From Vibrio litoralis DSM 17657 (lineage in GTDB: Bacteria; Pseudomonadota; Gammaproteobacteria; Enterobacterales; Vibrionaceae), in the NCBI RefSeq assembly GCF_000426765.1, contig NZ_KE384567.1, positions 62,001 to 126,000 of the forward strand: a stretch of DNA of 64,000 nucleotides, in the 5' to 3' direction. The position numbers and the translations under genes were made by a program. Below are positions 18,121-28,049 of the stretch, one piece after another. The stretch's first letter is position 1; the number at the start of each line of letters is the position of its first letter. The notes below the pieces were generated by a model. That model was not told the DNA's origin and did no database searches. It saw only the letters and a list, made by a program, of their open reading frames with translations.

Positions 18121-18909
18121 TTAGTCAGCAGGTAAAAATAGCGGACCAATGGCGACATTAGGTAAGTTAAAGCTCTCAGGGTAGTCGACATCAACTAGAT
18201 ACAAACCTTCTGCTTTAGCGGTTGCCCCTGCTAAGCTGCGATCTTTTTGTTCAAGTAGCCAAGCGATCCATTCAGGATTCTCATCACCGGTTCCCACTTT
18301 TATTAAGCTACCCACAATATTACGCACCATGTGGTGAACGAAAGCATTGGCTTTAATATCGACTATCACATATTGGCCCATTCTAGACACATTCAAATGC
18401 ATCACATTTCGCCAAGGGCTTAGTGATTGACAATGTACCGCTCTAAAGGACGTAAAGTCATTTTCACCCAATAGAAACTGACCAGCTTGATGCATTTTCC
18501 CTGCATCTAGAGGATTGTGATAATGGCTTACTCCAGAATGTAAGATTCCAGGTCGAAAGGCGTTATTAAAGATAATGTAGCGGTAACGACGCGCCGTAGC
18601 ACTAAAACGCGCATGGAAGTCATCAGACACTTCATGAGCCCATCTCACCGCAATATTACTAGGTAGATTGGCATTAACACCCATAGTCCAAGCAACTAGC
18701 TTTCTTGACGCCGTAGTATCAAAGTGGACAACTTGTCCTGTGCCATGAACGCCAGCATCGGTACGGCCAGCACATTGGACTTCTACAGGATGATTCGCGA
18801 CAACCGACAGCGCTTTTTCTAAATGCTCTTGCACACTAGGCACATCTTTTTGTCTTTGCCAGCCGAATAACTTGCTGCCATCGTATTCAACACCTAACGC
18901 AATACGCAT
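18121..18909 (-). CDS. truA: tRNA pseudouridine(38-40) synthase TruA
   Basis: Converts uridines 38-40 of the tRNA anticodon arm to pseudouridine. The catalytic Asp lies in [15 protein letters not shown] (about residues 47-61); further signatures are [14 protein letters not shown] and [14 protein letters not shown]. Length 262 aa is normal. It lies between hubP and accD on the same strand; the truA-hubP(fimV) association is conserved in vibrios. Confidence 0.96.
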   Translation of the reverse strand: MRIALGVEYDGSKLFGWQRQKDVPSVQEHLEKALSVVANHPVEVQCAGRTDAGVHGTGQVVHFDTTASRKLVAWTMGVNANLPSNIAVRWAHEVSDDFHARFSATARRYRYIIFNNAFRPGILHSGVSHYHNPLDAGKMHQAGQFLLGENDFTSFRAVHCQSLSPWRNVMHLNVSRMGQYVIVDIKANAFVHHMVRNIVGSLIKVGTGDENPEWIAWLLEQKDRSLAGATAKAEGLYLVDVDYPESFNLPNVAIGPLFLPAD

Positions 18910-18954
18910 TTAAAACCACTCTTTGTCACATCATTAAAAAACGGTCGCAAAGTA

Positions 18955-18993
18955 TATACCCAAATAACCTCAACATGCGAGTTTCAGCAAGTA
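18955..18993. repeat. Solo end of the ATACCCAA(G/A) repeat family
   Basis: TATACCCAAATAACCTCAAC continuing to ATGCGAGTTTCAGCAAG resembles the left end of the 265-bp element at 48611 (ATACCCAAGTGACCTCAAG, then a TTCAGCAAG segment). Only one end is present, in the truA-hubP spacer, so it looks like a decayed or partial copy. Confidence 0.55.
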
Positions 18994-19027
18994 AAAAGCC
19001 TATTCCTGATGCAATTTATCACTTTAC

Positions 19028-20647
19028 TTAAATTGAAGATAACAGCTTATTTGCCTCGGTTTTCAATACTTCATCACCTTTTGAGATCACCGTTTTTAAT
19101 AACTTAATCGCGGTACGCTCATCACCCATTTCAAGGAAAACCTTAGCTAGATCAAGATTACTATTCATTTCGGCATTGATATCAACGTCAAAGTCATTCA
19201 CATCACCGAGTACATCAGGGAATTCGTCTAGTCCAACATCAAGATCGGGCTCTTCTTGCTCATTAATATTTTCAGAATCAATCTGATCGGCATTACCTAA
19301 TTCAGCCTTTGGTTGCGGTTGAGTTTCTATATAAGAAGAGTCTACCGCTTCAGCAGGGTTATCTTCAGTTAATACAATGCTATCGTCACTGATTATCGAA
19401 TCGCTATTAAGGTCAGACACCAGTGCATCGTCCAACTTATGGTTAGCAATATCATCTTCAATGTCTTCTACCGTCGGAATATCAGCTTCAAAAGCCTGAG
19501 GTTCTGTATCGGCATCGTGACGCGCTTCATCTTCACCATATTCAGGTAACTCATCGTCAGAAAATTCAAACGTTTCTGTTTCTGAAGAAGCTTGTGGCTG
19601 TGTCGATGCTGTGTCAACCACTAGCCTTGCTGGTTCGATTGTTTCTTGAGGCGCGACTAGACGCTCTAATTCCTCACTACGCTTAGGCCGGTGAGAGAAC
19701 AATAGACGAATAATAAATAAGATTAATATTAGTGGTAATAAAATAATAAACCACAGCCACGGATGCTGATTGGCTATACGAACAAAAGCTTGAGGAGTAT
19801 CAATTGACGTAGATTGAGCTTCTGCTTCATTAATTTGCAGGCGATTTTGCTCATCCGCTTTCAACGAGGTTTTCAGTTCATTGAGCTGTTGCTGTATTTT
19901 ATCTAACTCTGAAGTAAGGCGATCATTCATCGCTTCAACTTGAGTCAGTTCAACCTGCTCCTCATCCGTTTGAATATCTAATGTCTGTTGTGAGTTAGTG
20001 ATCGATTGTGATTCAGTGCCCTGCTGAGATTCAGTGGTCGCTTGAGCATCAACCGGAGCAACCGATTCTGATTGTTCATCAGAGATTACTTGCTGTTTCC
20101 CATTCAAATGCTCATTCAACGTTTTCGCATTATCGCTATTAGATAAATCTGGAGAAGGTTGTGTTGATGGGTAGTCAGCTAATGTTGCCGGTTTAGGTGG
20201 CTGGATCGATTCATCGACTTGTGATGGAACTGGTCGCAATTTATCACGCTGAATAATCTCGACAGCGTCTTGAGTTGACTCTTTTTCTATCAGCTCAAGT
20301 GTCGGTAAACGCAATACACTGCCAGGGATTAAGCCATGGATATTATGGTCTTCAAACGCTTTCTGGTTCAGCTTATAAGTCGCTAATACAGTTTGGGCGA
20401 CCGAAACAGTTTTACTAGGACGATAAGCCTTGGCAATTGACCATAAGGTTTCATCTTCGCCAGTCGGACCATAGATTGATGCGATATCTTCCGTAGGTTC
20501 AAATGCCGCAACATCCGAACTGGATTGCGCAGGTACATGATTTGATGGCTCCACTGTAACTCTGCTGTCATCAGCACAAGCAACCGAAATTTGGGTTACA
20601 AAAAGTAGCGTGACGGGAGCGATGAAATGTTTGAATGTACGGCGCAT
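19028..20647 (-). CDS. hubP: HubP/FimV-type polar landmark protein, short form
   Basis: Inner-membrane pole organiser related to Vibrio HubP and Pseudomonas FimV. It has a signal peptide (about 1-25), a LysM-like peptidoglycan-binding module (about 66-116, ETLWSIAKAY to IPGSVLRLP), a Gln-rich linker with a coiled coil (about 230-270), one transmembrane helix (296-317), an acidic cytoplasmic region and the conserved FimV C-terminal motif (NLDLAKVFLEMGDERTAIKLL, from about 492). The protein is 539 aa, whereas V. cholerae HubP is well over 1000 aa with long acidic repeats. I see no frameshift: both ends are intact, so this looks like a genuinely compact version. Confidence 0.88.
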   Translation of the reverse strand: MRRTFKHFIAPVTLLFVTQISVACADDSRVTVEPSNHVPAQSSSDVAAFEPTEDIASIYGPTGEDETLWSIAKAYRPSKTVSVAQTVLATYKLNQKAFEDHNIHGLIPGSVLRLPTLELIEKESTQDAVEIIQRDKLRPVPSQVDESIQPPKPATLADYPSTQPSPDLSNSDNAKTLNEHLNGKQQVISDEQSESVAPVDAQATTESQQGTESQSITNSQQTLDIQTDEEQVELTQVEAMNDRLTSELDKIQQQLNELKTSLKADEQNRLQINEAEAQSTSIDTPQAFVRIANQHPWLWFIILLPLILILFIIRLLFSHRPKRSEELERLVAPQETIEPARLVVDTASTQPQASSETETFEFSDDELPEYGEDEARHDADTEPQAFEADIPTVEDIEDDIANHKLDDALVSDLNSDSIISDDSIVLTEDNPAEAVDSSYIETQPQPKAELGNADQIDSENINEQEEPDLDVGLDEFPDVLGDVNDFDVDINAEMNSNLDLAKVFLEMGDERTAIKLLKTVISKGDEVLKTEANKLLSSI

Positions 20648-20817
20648 AAAAATTCGGCTAATCCAAAGGTTTAATCAATAAATTTAAATATATAGGATAA
20701 TAACCCCATTCGGGTAGTGTTGCTGATAAAAATCCTTCATTTCTTACTGTTTTTTATCGAATAAAATGATCTCACGGTCAAATTCAAGCATTAAGGGAAC
20801 ATTACTGATAGCGAGAT

Positions 20818-20850
20818 CAAAAAAAGCCCTACACTTCTCAGCATAGGGCT
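20818..20850 (-). terminator. Terminator of asd
   Basis: On the minus strand AGCCCTA (20850-20844) pairs with TAGGGCT (20831-20825) and runs into a T tract, 41 bases past the asd stop. Confidence 0.88.
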
Positions 20851-20890
20851 CAATTCAATGTCGTGCCTTGATATTACTTGAGTATCACTC

Positions 20891-21904
20891 TTAGAAGTAA
20901 TCTCGAATCAGCACTTCAGCAATTTGTACTGCATTGGTTGCCGCACCTTTACGTACGTTATCGGCAACGACCCACATATTAATACCACTGTGGTGACTGA
21001 TATCATTACGCACACGTCCAATCATTACCGTGTCTTTACCACCAGCATCACGAACTTGAGTTGGGTAATCGATGCCGCGGAATACTTCTACGCCTTCCAT
21101 TTGCTCTAGCATATCCATCACTTGCTCAGCATCAATGGGTGCTTGAGTTTCAATATGTAGAGATTCAGCATGACCATAAAATACAGGTACACGAACACAC
21201 GTTGGGTTCACTTGGATAGATGGATCATTAAATATTTTTTGCGTTTCCCACACCATTTTCATTTCTTCTTTGGTGTAGCCATTTTCCATCATCACATCAA
21301 TTTGCGGGATACAGTTAAACGCAATTTGTTGAGTAAAGGCATCTTTCTCAGCGGGTAAACCATTCAATAATTTAGCGGTTTGGCCTGCCAATTCATCGAT
21401 ACCTTTTTTACCTGCACCAGAAACTGATTGATAGGTTGCAACGTTAATACGCTCAATGCCAACTGCATCATGTATTGGCTTTAACGCCACTAACATTTGG
21501 ATAGTAGAGCAGTTCGGGTTGGCAATAATATTGCGGTTTCTAAATTCAGCAATCGCTTCAGGGTTCACTTCCGGCACCACAAGTGGCACATCAAATTCAT
21601 AGCGGAACTCAGAAGTGTTATCAATCACGACAACGCCTTCATCAGCGGCGATAGGTGCCCATTTTGCTGATAATTCACCACCTGCTGAAAATAAAGCGAT
21701 ATGCACTTGTGACCAATCAAAGTCTTCGACATTTTGAACGCGAATCGTTTTACCATTGAAGCGATAAGTTTTCCCTTCACTACGCTCACTGGCGAGTAAA
21801 TAAAGATCACCTACAGGAAACTTACGCTCTTCTAATACTTCAAGCATAGCTTCGCCAACGGCACCAGTTGCACCAAAGATAGCAACGTTAAATTCTTGAC
21901 TCAT
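20891..21904 (-). CDS. asd: Aspartate-semialdehyde dehydrogenase
   Basis: Makes aspartate semialdehyde for lysine, threonine, methionine and diaminopimelate. NADP-binding GATGAVGEAMLEVL at residues 11-24, active-site Cys132 in NPNCSTIQM, and the SVSGAGKKGIDEL segment identify it. At 337 aa it is the shorter form, resembling the second enzyme of V. cholerae (Asd2) rather than the E. coli-type 367-aa enzyme; a second asd gene may exist outside the window. It follows pdxB by 49 bases and ends in its own terminator. Confidence 0.95.
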   Translation of the reverse strand: MSQEFNVAIFGATGAVGEAMLEVLEERKFPVGDLYLLASERSEGKTYRFNGKTIRVQNVEDFDWSQVHIALFSAGGELSAKWAPIAADEGVVVIDNTSEFRYEFDVPLVVPEVNPEAIAEFRNRNIIANPNCSTIQMLVALKPIHDAVGIERINVATYQSVSGAGKKGIDELAGQTAKLLNGLPAEKDAFTQQIAFNCIPQIDVMMENGYTKEEMKMVWETQKIFNDPSIQVNPTCVRVPVFYGHAESLHIETQAPIDAEQVMDMLEQMEGVEVFRGIDYPTQVRDAGGKDTVMIGRVRNDISHHSGINMWVVADNVRKGAATNAVQIAEVLIRDYF

Positions 21905-21953
21905 GAAAACCTCAATTTAAATATGGAGCATATTGAAGGCTTAATACGCTCAA

Positions 21954-23120
21954 TTAAGCGCGTTTAAACCCTAAATGATAAAAAGGCGTCAGTTCGACGT
22001 TCGATTCTTGATGCATGGCTAACGTTATCGCGCTGTATTCACGGCGATCCCAGTAGTCTTTTCTCATTGCATCAAAGGCTTGAGCCTGTATTGCTGGATC
22101 GGCTTGAGTTATCTCTCGACGAAAAACCGCATCATCATGGCGAACATCATAAATCAACTGAGTTAAATTGTGCAGTAATGCTTGGTTTTTCTTACCCTCT
22201 TCTGTCCAGCCCGCTGATAACTTCACCATAGGTACTGGAGCAGTTGGTAATAACTCATCTGGATTGGCTCGGTTATTTAGCCCAAGAAACTCGCAAAAAC
22301 GATTAAAGATCATCGTAGTGCCACGCGCTTTCCCTTCCAGTCCGTAGCCTGCAATGTGCGGGGTCGCAAAAGTCAGCAGAGGCAACAGCTCTAGATCTAC
22401 ATTTGGCTCAGGTTCGAATACATCCAAAACCGCGGTAAAACCATCGGCTTGTTGCAACCGTACTTTTAAAGCTTGGTTATCCACCACAGGGCCACGAGCA
22501 GCATTAATTAAAATTTGATCGCCACGTAATTGGTTTAATTCTAGCTCACCAAGAAGATGATGTGTTGGCCATTGCCCCGCTTTAGTGATCGGGGTATGAA
22601 GTGAAATAACATCGGATTGTTCGAGTAAAGTCTCTAAATCAACAAACTCTCGCCCATCACCTTGGGCTTGCTTTGGTGGATCGTTAAGTAGCACTTTAAT
22701 ACCAATAGCCTGCAGACATTGCGCCAGATAACTGCCCACTTGACCTGCACCGATGATTCCCACCGTTTTATCGAATACAGAGAAACCTTGTTGCTGAGCA
22801 ATGACCAGTAAAGAGCTAATAACATATTCCGCCACCCCGACTTTATTACAACCGGGTGCCGCGCTAAACGTAATGCCTTTGTCTGCTAACAATTCTTGGT
22901 CTACATGATCCATACCGGCGGTCGCGGTACCGACAAACTTCAAGCGATCCGCTTTGGCTAATAATGCAGCATCCACTTTGGTCACAGAGCGAATCATTAA
23001 TGCATCTACCCCAATTAAATCATCAGCGCTTATATTGCGCCCAGATTTCATCTCAACCTCCCCTAGTTGGCTAAACAAGGCTTCGGCATACGGCATATTC
23101 TCATCAATGACTATTTTCAT
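21954..23120 (-). CDS. pdxB: Erythronate-4-phosphate dehydrogenase
   Basis: Second enzyme of the DXP-dependent pyridoxal phosphate pathway. I start it at 23120 ([16 protein letters not shown]), the family N-terminus; the frame stays open upstream to 23213 but that part overlaps the upstream terminator and repeat. D-2-hydroxyacid dehydrogenase fold: [14 protein letters not shown] dinucleotide motif, [17 protein letters not shown] and the His in [11 protein letters not shown]. The C-terminal dimerisation domain is present. Length 388 aa. pdxB-asd adjacency is common in gammaproteobacteria. Confidence 0.95.
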   Translation of the reverse strand: MKIVIDENMPYAEALFSQLGEVEMKSGRNISADDLIGVDALMIRSVTKVDAALLAKADRLKFVGTATAGMDHVDQELLADKGITFSAAPGCNKVGVAEYVISSLLVIAQQQGFSVFDKTVGIIGAGQVGSYLAQCLQAIGIKVLLNDPPKQAQGDGREFVDLETLLEQSDVISLHTPITKAGQWPTHHLLGELELNQLRGDQILINAARGPVVDNQALKVRLQQADGFTAVLDVFEPEPNVDLELLPLLTFATPHIAGYGLEGKARGTTMIFNRFCEFLGLNNRANPDELLPTAPVPMVKLSAGWTEEGKKNQALLHNLTQLIYDVRHDDAVFRREITQADPAIQAQAFDAMRKDYWDRREYSAITLAMHQESNVELTPFYHLGFKRA

Positions 23121-23149
23121 TTTACACTCATGAACAATTAATTTCCTTA

Positions 23150-23210
23150 ATGATAAAAAAATCCCCGACCTAAGCCGAGGATTATTTACTCTAAATATCG
23201 CGATAATTCT
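23150..23210 (-). ncRNA. Candidate FarS-like sRNA at the fabB 3' end
   Basis: In V. cholerae the small RNA FarS is cut from the fabB 3' UTR and represses fadE mRNAs. Here the fabB 3' UTR ends in a compact segment containing ATCGCGAT, a short A/T linker and a terminator hairpin with a T run, the layout of an Hfq-dependent 3'-UTR sRNA. It lies beyond an ERIC-like element that separates it from the fabB stop. I cannot align it with FarS from memory, so this rests on position and shape. Confidence 0.35.
23154..23186 (-). terminator. Terminator of fabB (and candidate sRNA)
   Basis: On the minus strand AATCCTCG, an 8-nt loop and CGGGGATT (one G-U pair) run into seven Ts. It lies about 150 bases past the fabB stop and just before pdxB. 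Confidence 0.88.
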
Positions 23211-23332
23211 CAAAGTAATTGGAATTGCAGTGAGAAGACAAGTGAATGAGTCCCCATGAGCTTAGCTCTAGTCTAAGTAATTGGGGCGAATGAACGCCGT
23301 CGACAAAGCTGCAGCTTCAATTACGAAGAGAA
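23204..23332. repeat. ERIC-like element in the fabB 3' UTR
   Basis: About 130 bp resembling ERIC/IRU sequences: TGAATGAGTCCCCATGAGCT, then AAGTAATTGGGGCGAATGAA and GCTGCAGCTTCAATTACGAAG. It is a clear relative of the copy at 42943-43070, with more degraded terminal TATACCC motifs. The ends form an inverted repeat (GTAATTGGAATTGCAG against CTGCAGCTTCAATTAC). One end touches the fabB stop codon at 23333. Confidence 0.85.
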
Positions 23333-24556
23333 TTAAGCTTCGTATTTCTTAATCACTAATGTTGCGTTAGTACCACCGAAACCAAAGCTGTTTGACATGA
23401 CAGTCTTCAACTCTTGATCACGTGGTGCTGTTACGATATCTAGGCCTTCCGCAGCAGGATCTAACGTTTCTACGTTAATGCTTGGTGCAATGAAGTTATT
23501 TTCCAGCATTAGCGTTGAGTAAATCGCTTCATGAACGCCAGCCGCACCTAGTGCGTGACCCGTCATTGCTTTGGTTGCAGAAATCGCAGGGCACTTACCA
23601 CCGCTGTCTTTACCAAATACTTCTTGGATTGCGCCAAGTTCTTTCACATCACCAACTGGCGTTGAAGTGCCATGTGTATTTACGTAGTCGATAGTATCTA
23701 CATTTTGCATTGCCATCTTCATACAACGTACTGCGCCTTCACCTGATGGTGCTACCATATCGTAGCCATCAGAAGTCGCACCGTAACCGACGATTTCGCC
23801 GTAGATTTTTGCGCCACGAGCAAGTGCATGCTCTAATTCTTCGATAACGACCATGCCGCCGCCACCAGAGATAACGAAACCATCGCGGTCTGCATCGTAA
23901 GTACGAGAAGCACGATCTGGTGTTTCGTTATACTTAGTAGAAAGTGCGCCCATCGCATCAAACATCATTGCAGATGACCAGTGTAGCTCTTCACCGCCAC
24001 CAGCAAACACAACATCTTGTTTGCCTAATTGAATAAGCTCCATTGCGTGACCGATACAGTGTGCTGATGTCGCACAAGCAGAACTGATGCTGTAGTTAAC
24101 ACCGCGAATTTTAAATGGCGTAGCAAGACATGCAGAAACTGATGATGCCATGGTACGTGGAACCATGTATGGACCAATACGCTTAACGCCTTTTTCACGC
24201 AAAGTATCTACAGAGATCACTTGGTTTTGAGAAGAAATACCACCAGAACCCGCCACTAAACCTGTACGGTCATTTGAGACTTGCTCTTCCGTTAGCTTAG
24301 AATCTTCAATCGCTTGTTGCATTGCAAGGTAGGCAAAAGAGGCAGTATCACCCATAAAGCGCATTTGTTTACGATCGATATGCTCACTTGGGTTGATCTT
24401 CAAATCACCCCAAACTTGAGAGCGTAGTCCAGCTTCTTTAAATTGTTCAGAACCTGTAATACCAGATTTACCTATTTTTAAAGAGGCCAATACTTCTTCT
24501 ACGTTATTACCAATACTAGATACAATACCTAGACCAGTGATGACGGCTCGTTTCAT
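23333..24556 (-). CDS. fabB: 3-oxoacyl-ACP synthase I (FabB)
   Basis: Elongating condensing enzyme of type II fatty-acid synthesis, essential for unsaturated fatty acids. The catalytic triad is visible: Cys in [11 protein letters not shown] (about residue 163), His in [11 protein letters not shown] and His in [14 protein letters not shown], with the [10 protein letters not shown] end. Length 407 aa matches FabB rather than FabF. Divergent from mnmC, as in E. coli (mnmC-fabB). A half-conserved FadR-like sequence (24608-24622) lies 50-65 bases upstream, and an ERIC-like element begins at its stop codon. Confidence 0.96.
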   Translation of the reverse strand: MKRAVITGLGIVSSIGNNVEEVLASLKIGKSGITGSEQFKEAGLRSQVWGDLKINPSEHIDRKQMRFMGDTASFAYLAMQQAIEDSKLTEEQVSNDRTGLVAGSGGISSQNQVISVDTLREKGVKRIGPYMVPRTMASSVSACLATPFKIRGVNYSISSACATSAHCIGHAMELIQLGKQDVVFAGGGEELHWSSAMMFDAMGALSTKYNETPDRASRTYDADRDGFVISGGGGMVVIEELEHALARGAKIYGEIVGYGATSDGYDMVAPSGEGAVRCMKMAMQNVDTIDYVNTHGTSTPVGDVKELGAIQEVFGKDSGGKCPAISATKAMTGHALGAAGVHEAIYSTLMLENNFIAPSINVETLDPAAEGLDIVTAPRDQELKTVMSNSFGFGGTNATLVIKKYEA

Positions 24557-24867
24557 GTGACGTTCCTATAATTCAAAAATCGCTTAATGATAACTGACTT
24601 AACAATCGAAGTGGTCAGCTTTCCTTTATATTTTAACTCTTATGAGTAAATTTCAATCACTATCGGTTAAATTACTTTCAGTTTATCGAACCGATTCAAC
24701 GTGTGTGTTGATCCTGATCGTCATGCTATCGAAAAGCGTGACACGATGAAAGCTGAGTTTAAACAACGTAATACTTTACCGAAAACGTTAATCTTTATGA
24801 GTCATACCCAGTGAAGCTATCTACTCTATCGCCCGATGGGTATATAATAGCCCCAAATTGATACAAA
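24557..24867. other. 311-bp divergent promoter region fabB/mnmC
   Basis: It holds a possible FadR-like half site (AAGTGGTCAGCTTT, 24609-24622) for fabB and a consensus -10 TATAAT at 24843-24848, 20 bases before mnmC. A 42-bp element bounded by ATACCCA and TGGGTAT (24804-24845) precedes that -10. No further gene seen. Confidence 0.55.
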
Positions 24868-26967
24868 ATGACAGGTAATATCCGCGTGATCAAAAATGCT
24901 CAACTGGATTGGAATGAATCCGGTACACCCGTATCCCACCAATTTGACGATGTTTACTTCTCTAACGCCAATGGGCTAGAAGAAAGCCGCTATGTATTCA
25001 TCCAGCAAAATCATCTACCTACGCGCTGGCAGCAAGCATCACAATCTCGTTTTGTGATTGCGGAAACCGGGTTTGGGACAGGGCTTAATTTTCTTGCGGT
25101 TTGGAAAGAGTTTGAAACATTTAAACAAAACCAACCTGACTCACCATTAACTCAATTGCATTTTATTAGTTTCGAAAAGTTTCCAGTGCATATTGATGAT
25201 CTCATTAAAGCTCATGCCGCTTGGCCAGAACTGGCTGATTACGCAAAACAACTCCAAGCCCACTACCCGATTGCGGTACCTGAATGTCATCGTTTAGTCC
25301 TCGCCGATGGCATGATCACATTAGATTTATGGTTTGGTGATATTCATAACAGCTTACCGAAACTCGCGCAAACCGAATCAGGTCTTGTGGATGCTTGGTT
25401 CTTAGATGGCTTTGCGCCCAGTAAAAATCAAGACATGTGGAATGATGCCTTATTTCAGCACATGGCGCGCTTAACTAAAGCGGAAGGGACTTGTGCAACG
25501 TTTACTGCGGCAGGATTTGTACGTCGCGGGTTAATTGAAGCTGGATTTGACATGAAAAAAGTCAAAGGCTTTGGCACCAAACGTGAAATGATTGCTGGCA
25601 TATTGCAGCCGTCATTAGCCAAACAGCAGTCGTTAACCAAAAACTCTTTTGCTCCTTGGTTTCAACGCTACCCTATTGAGCAATTTGATCGTCAGAAACC
25701 CATTGCAATTATCGGTGGTGGGGTTGCTAGTGCCACATTAGCGTTAGCCTTATATCGTCGTGGTCATAGCATCACTCTTTATTGTGAAGATGATAAGCCT
25801 GCGTTAGGCGCATCCGGTAATCGACAAGGCGCGCTTTACCCACTAATTGCAGAGCCCGAATCGCCGCTCAATCGTTTCTTTGCACCGGCTTTTTTGTTTG
25901 CTCGCCAATTGGTTAAGCAAGCCGCCTCGCAACTTGAGTTTGATTACGACTTATGCGGAGTCACCCAACTCGCTTGGAGTGATAAAGCCAAAAAAAAGCT
26001 CGATAAAATGCTGCTCAATGACTATCCGCAAGAATTGCTGCATAGTCTAACCACCGAGCAAACCGCACAAATCATCGGTTTAGATATCGACCAAGAAAGT
26101 ATTCACTATCCGCTTGGCGGCTGGTTATGCCCGCAGCAACTCACGCAAGCAATTATTTATGAGTTATCCCAGCAAGAAAACGAACAACAAAAAAGTGGGC
26201 AACAGCCAAACGTTGAAGTGCATTTTAATACTCAAATTGAATCGCTTTCTTATAATGAGGCTGAGAAAATTTGGACGCTTCATCATTCACAAAACAATTT
26301 CCAGCATCAAGTAGTTGTCGTCGCCAATGGTCACCAGTTTTCTCGCTTTGAACAATTAAAAGCGATTGCAGCAACCTCGGTTAAAGGGCAAGTCAGTCAT
26401 ATTCCAACGACAGAATCGCTAAGTAAACTCAAAACCGTTTTATGCTATGACGGCTATATGACCCCGCAAAACCCAAACAACGGTCATCATTGTATTGGCG
26501 CAAGCTATGATAGAAATAATATTGACCAAGAATTTGATCCGATGGCGCAAGTCAGCAACGGCGAACGTTTAAAGCAATGCTTACCAAATCAATCGTGGCC
26601 GAATGAGGTTGATACCAGTGAAAATCTTTCTCGACAAGGTATTCGCAGCGTCACCCGTGATCATCTACCTTTTGTGGGTAATGTTTTTAAATTCGAACCT
26701 GTGGTCGAAAGCTACGCCAAACTCGATCCACAAATCTTGCGGAAACGTCCCGATTTAATGCCAGAAATCCCACATTATCCGAATCTGTTTTGTATGGTAG
26801 GGCTAGGCGCCCGTGGGCTGTGCTCGGCACCATTATTAGCCGAGGTACTAGCCTCACAAATATCCGGTGATCCACTTCCCCTGCCGCTCGAAGTATTAGA
26901 GAAAATTCATCCGGCAAGAATGTGGGTTCGTAAAATGCTAAAAGGTCGACCGATCACCGAAGAGTGA
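24868..26967 (+). CDS. mnmC: Bifunctional tRNA wobble-uridine modification enzyme MnmC
   Basis: Performs the last two steps of mnm5s2U34 formation. The N-terminal half (about 1-250) is the SAM-dependent MnmD methyltransferase ([43 protein letters not shown]). The C-terminal half (about 270-690) is the FAD-dependent MnmC1 oxidase ([60 protein letters not shown]). At 699 aa both domains are complete. Divergent from fabB; downstream on the other strand lie yfcL and epmC, close to the E. coli order. Confidence 0.97.
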   Translation: MTGNIRVIKNAQLDWNESGTPVSHQFDDVYFSNANGLEESRYVFIQQNHLPTRWQQASQSRFVIAETGFGTGLNFLAVWKEFETFKQNQPDSPLTQLHFISFEKFPVHIDDLIKAHAAWPELADYAKQLQAHYPIAVPECHRLVLADGMITLDLWFGDIHNSLPKLAQTESGLVDAWFLDGFAPSKNQDMWNDALFQHMARLTKAEGTCATFTAAGFVRRGLIEAGFDMKKVKGFGTKREMIAGILQPSLAKQQSLTKNSFAPWFQRYPIEQFDRQKPIAIIGGGVASATLALALYRRGHSITLYCEDDKPALGASGNRQGALYPLIAEPESPLNRFFAPAFLFARQLVKQAASQLEFDYDLCGVTQLAWSDKAKKKLDKMLLNDYPQELLHSLTTEQTAQIIGLDIDQESIHYPLGGWLCPQQLTQAIIYELSQQENEQQKSGQQPNVEVHFNTQIESLSYNEAEKIWTLHHSQNNFQHQVVVVANGHQFSRFEQLKAIAATSVKGQVSHIPTTESLSKLKTVLCYDGYMTPQNPNNGHHCIGASYDRNNIDQEFDPMAQVSNGERLKQCLPNQSWPNEVDTSENLSRQGIRSVTRDHLPFVGNVFKFEPVVESYAKLDPQILRKRPDLMPEIPHYPNLFCMVGLGARGLCSAPLLAEVLASQISGDPLPLPLEVLEKIHPARMWVRKMLKGRPITEE

Positions 26968-27007
26968 TCTAGTCTCTGCGGAAAATCACTAGAAACTACA
27001 CAATATA

Positions 27008-27042
27008 AAAACGGGATGAACCATCACAGTTCATCCCGTTTT
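27008..27042. terminator. Bidirectional terminator after mnmC
   Basis: A perfect 13-bp stem (AAAACGGGATGAA at 27008-27020 with TTCATCCCGTTTT at 27030-27042) and 9-nt loop, between converging genes. Confidence 0.93.
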
Positions 27043-27078
27043 TTAATATCCTTCGTAATGCCTGTTCAAATAAGCAAA

Positions 27079-27606
27079 TTACGCTTTTAAACTTGCCGCG
27101 GCATCCGCTAGTTGCTTAGCAATGTCAGTATCCGTCACTTCGCCATTTTCCATATCAAACACATCATAAAAGCTTGGTACTGAAACCGATGCTTTCACTT
27201 CTGCGTGGAAGAAAGCGGCTGAACCGACCGCTTGGGCTAAAACGCTTTGCGCGCCACCAGGGCCAGGGCTAGCTGAAAGATACACAACTGGCTTGTGAGC
27301 AAACATTTGTTGATTAATGCGCGATGCCCAATCAAACAAGTTTTTATAAGCGGCGGTATAAGTACCGTTATGTTCAGCAAAAGAAATCACAAATGCATCA
27401 GCACTTTCTAATTTTGCAAAATAAGCCTGAGCACCGTCTGGGCGACCGACTTCTTTCTCTGTGTCTTCACTAAATAGTGGCACAGAGAAGTCATTTAGGT
27501 CTAACACCTCAACGTCCGCGCCCTCAACTAAATTGGACGTATATGTGGCAAGGGCTTTGTTAATTGAGTTAAGGCTAGTGCTCGCGCCAAATGCAATAAT
27601 TTTCAT
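27079..27606 (-). CDS. NADPH-dependent FMN reductase family protein
   Basis: Flavodoxin-like FMN reductase of 175 aa. The phosphate-binding segment near the N-terminus (IIAFGASTSLNSINKALA), the SFAEHNGTYTAAYKNLFDW motif (equivalent to PEYN-S-P-LKN-D in this family) and LSASPGPGGAQSVL identify it. Likely reduces quinones, azo compounds or metals using NAD(P)H; substrate not predictable. GAAGGAA upstream supports the start. It is followed by a terminator and preceded by yfcL with a 127-bp gap, so probably monocistronic. Confidence 0.85.
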   Translation of the reverse strand: MKIIAFGASTSLNSINKALATYTSNLVEGADVEVLDLNDFSVPLFSEDTEKEVGRPDGAQAYFAKLESADAFVISFAEHNGTYTAAYKNLFDWASRINQQMFAHKPVVYLSASPGPGGAQSVLAQAVGSAAFFHAEVKASVSVPSFYDVFDMENGEVTDTDIAKQLADAAASLKA

Positions 27607-27733
27607 AATAATTCCTTCTTCAAAACTGGTTCTCGTTGCGATTAGTTCTTGTTACTATGAATAGTACTTTACGGCATTACACATCGCTTACCAGACAACT
27701 TCCTATATCAACTTGTTCAAAAAATCAGAACAA

Positions 27734-27997
27734 CTAAATTTTAATGCTAAGTGATTGCCACATATCTGCTACGATCACTTGATCCGCTGGCGTTAATTCA
27801 TTACGAGCTTGCTCTAAACTGCCTTGAATACGTTGTTTAAATTCGGCAACCTCTTGCACACCTTCTGCTTCACAATCAGCAGCAGAAAGAGAGATGTGTC
27901 CTCGTAAATAACCACCAGCAAATAACTCATCGTCAGATGCCGTTGCCACTGTTTGGTCAATGGCTTCAAGAAGTTTTTCTTCCAATTCTATAATCAT
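27734..27997 (-). CDS. yfcL: YfcL family protein
   Basis: Conserved 87-aa cytoplasmic protein of unknown function. The core ASDDELFAGGYLRGHISLS and the C-terminal VIVADMWQSL are the YfcL hallmarks. It lies directly downstream of epmC with a 52-bp gap, the same pairing as yfcM-yfcL in E. coli next to mnmC-fabB, so co-transcription with epmC is likely. Confidence 0.88.
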   Translation of the reverse strand: MIIELEEKLLEAIDQTVATASDDELFAGGYLRGHISLSAADCEAEGVQEVAEFKQRIQGSLEQARNELTPADQVIVADMWQSLSIKI

Positions 27998-28049
27998 CTT
28001 GCTCTCTACTCTTTCATTAAGCCATTATTTTTCTGAGTTCTTATCTTAT

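Noticed and set aside
23121..23213. N-terminal extension of pdxB
   Set aside because: It would translate through the fabB terminator and the edge of the ERIC-like element; homologues begin at [10 protein letters not shown].
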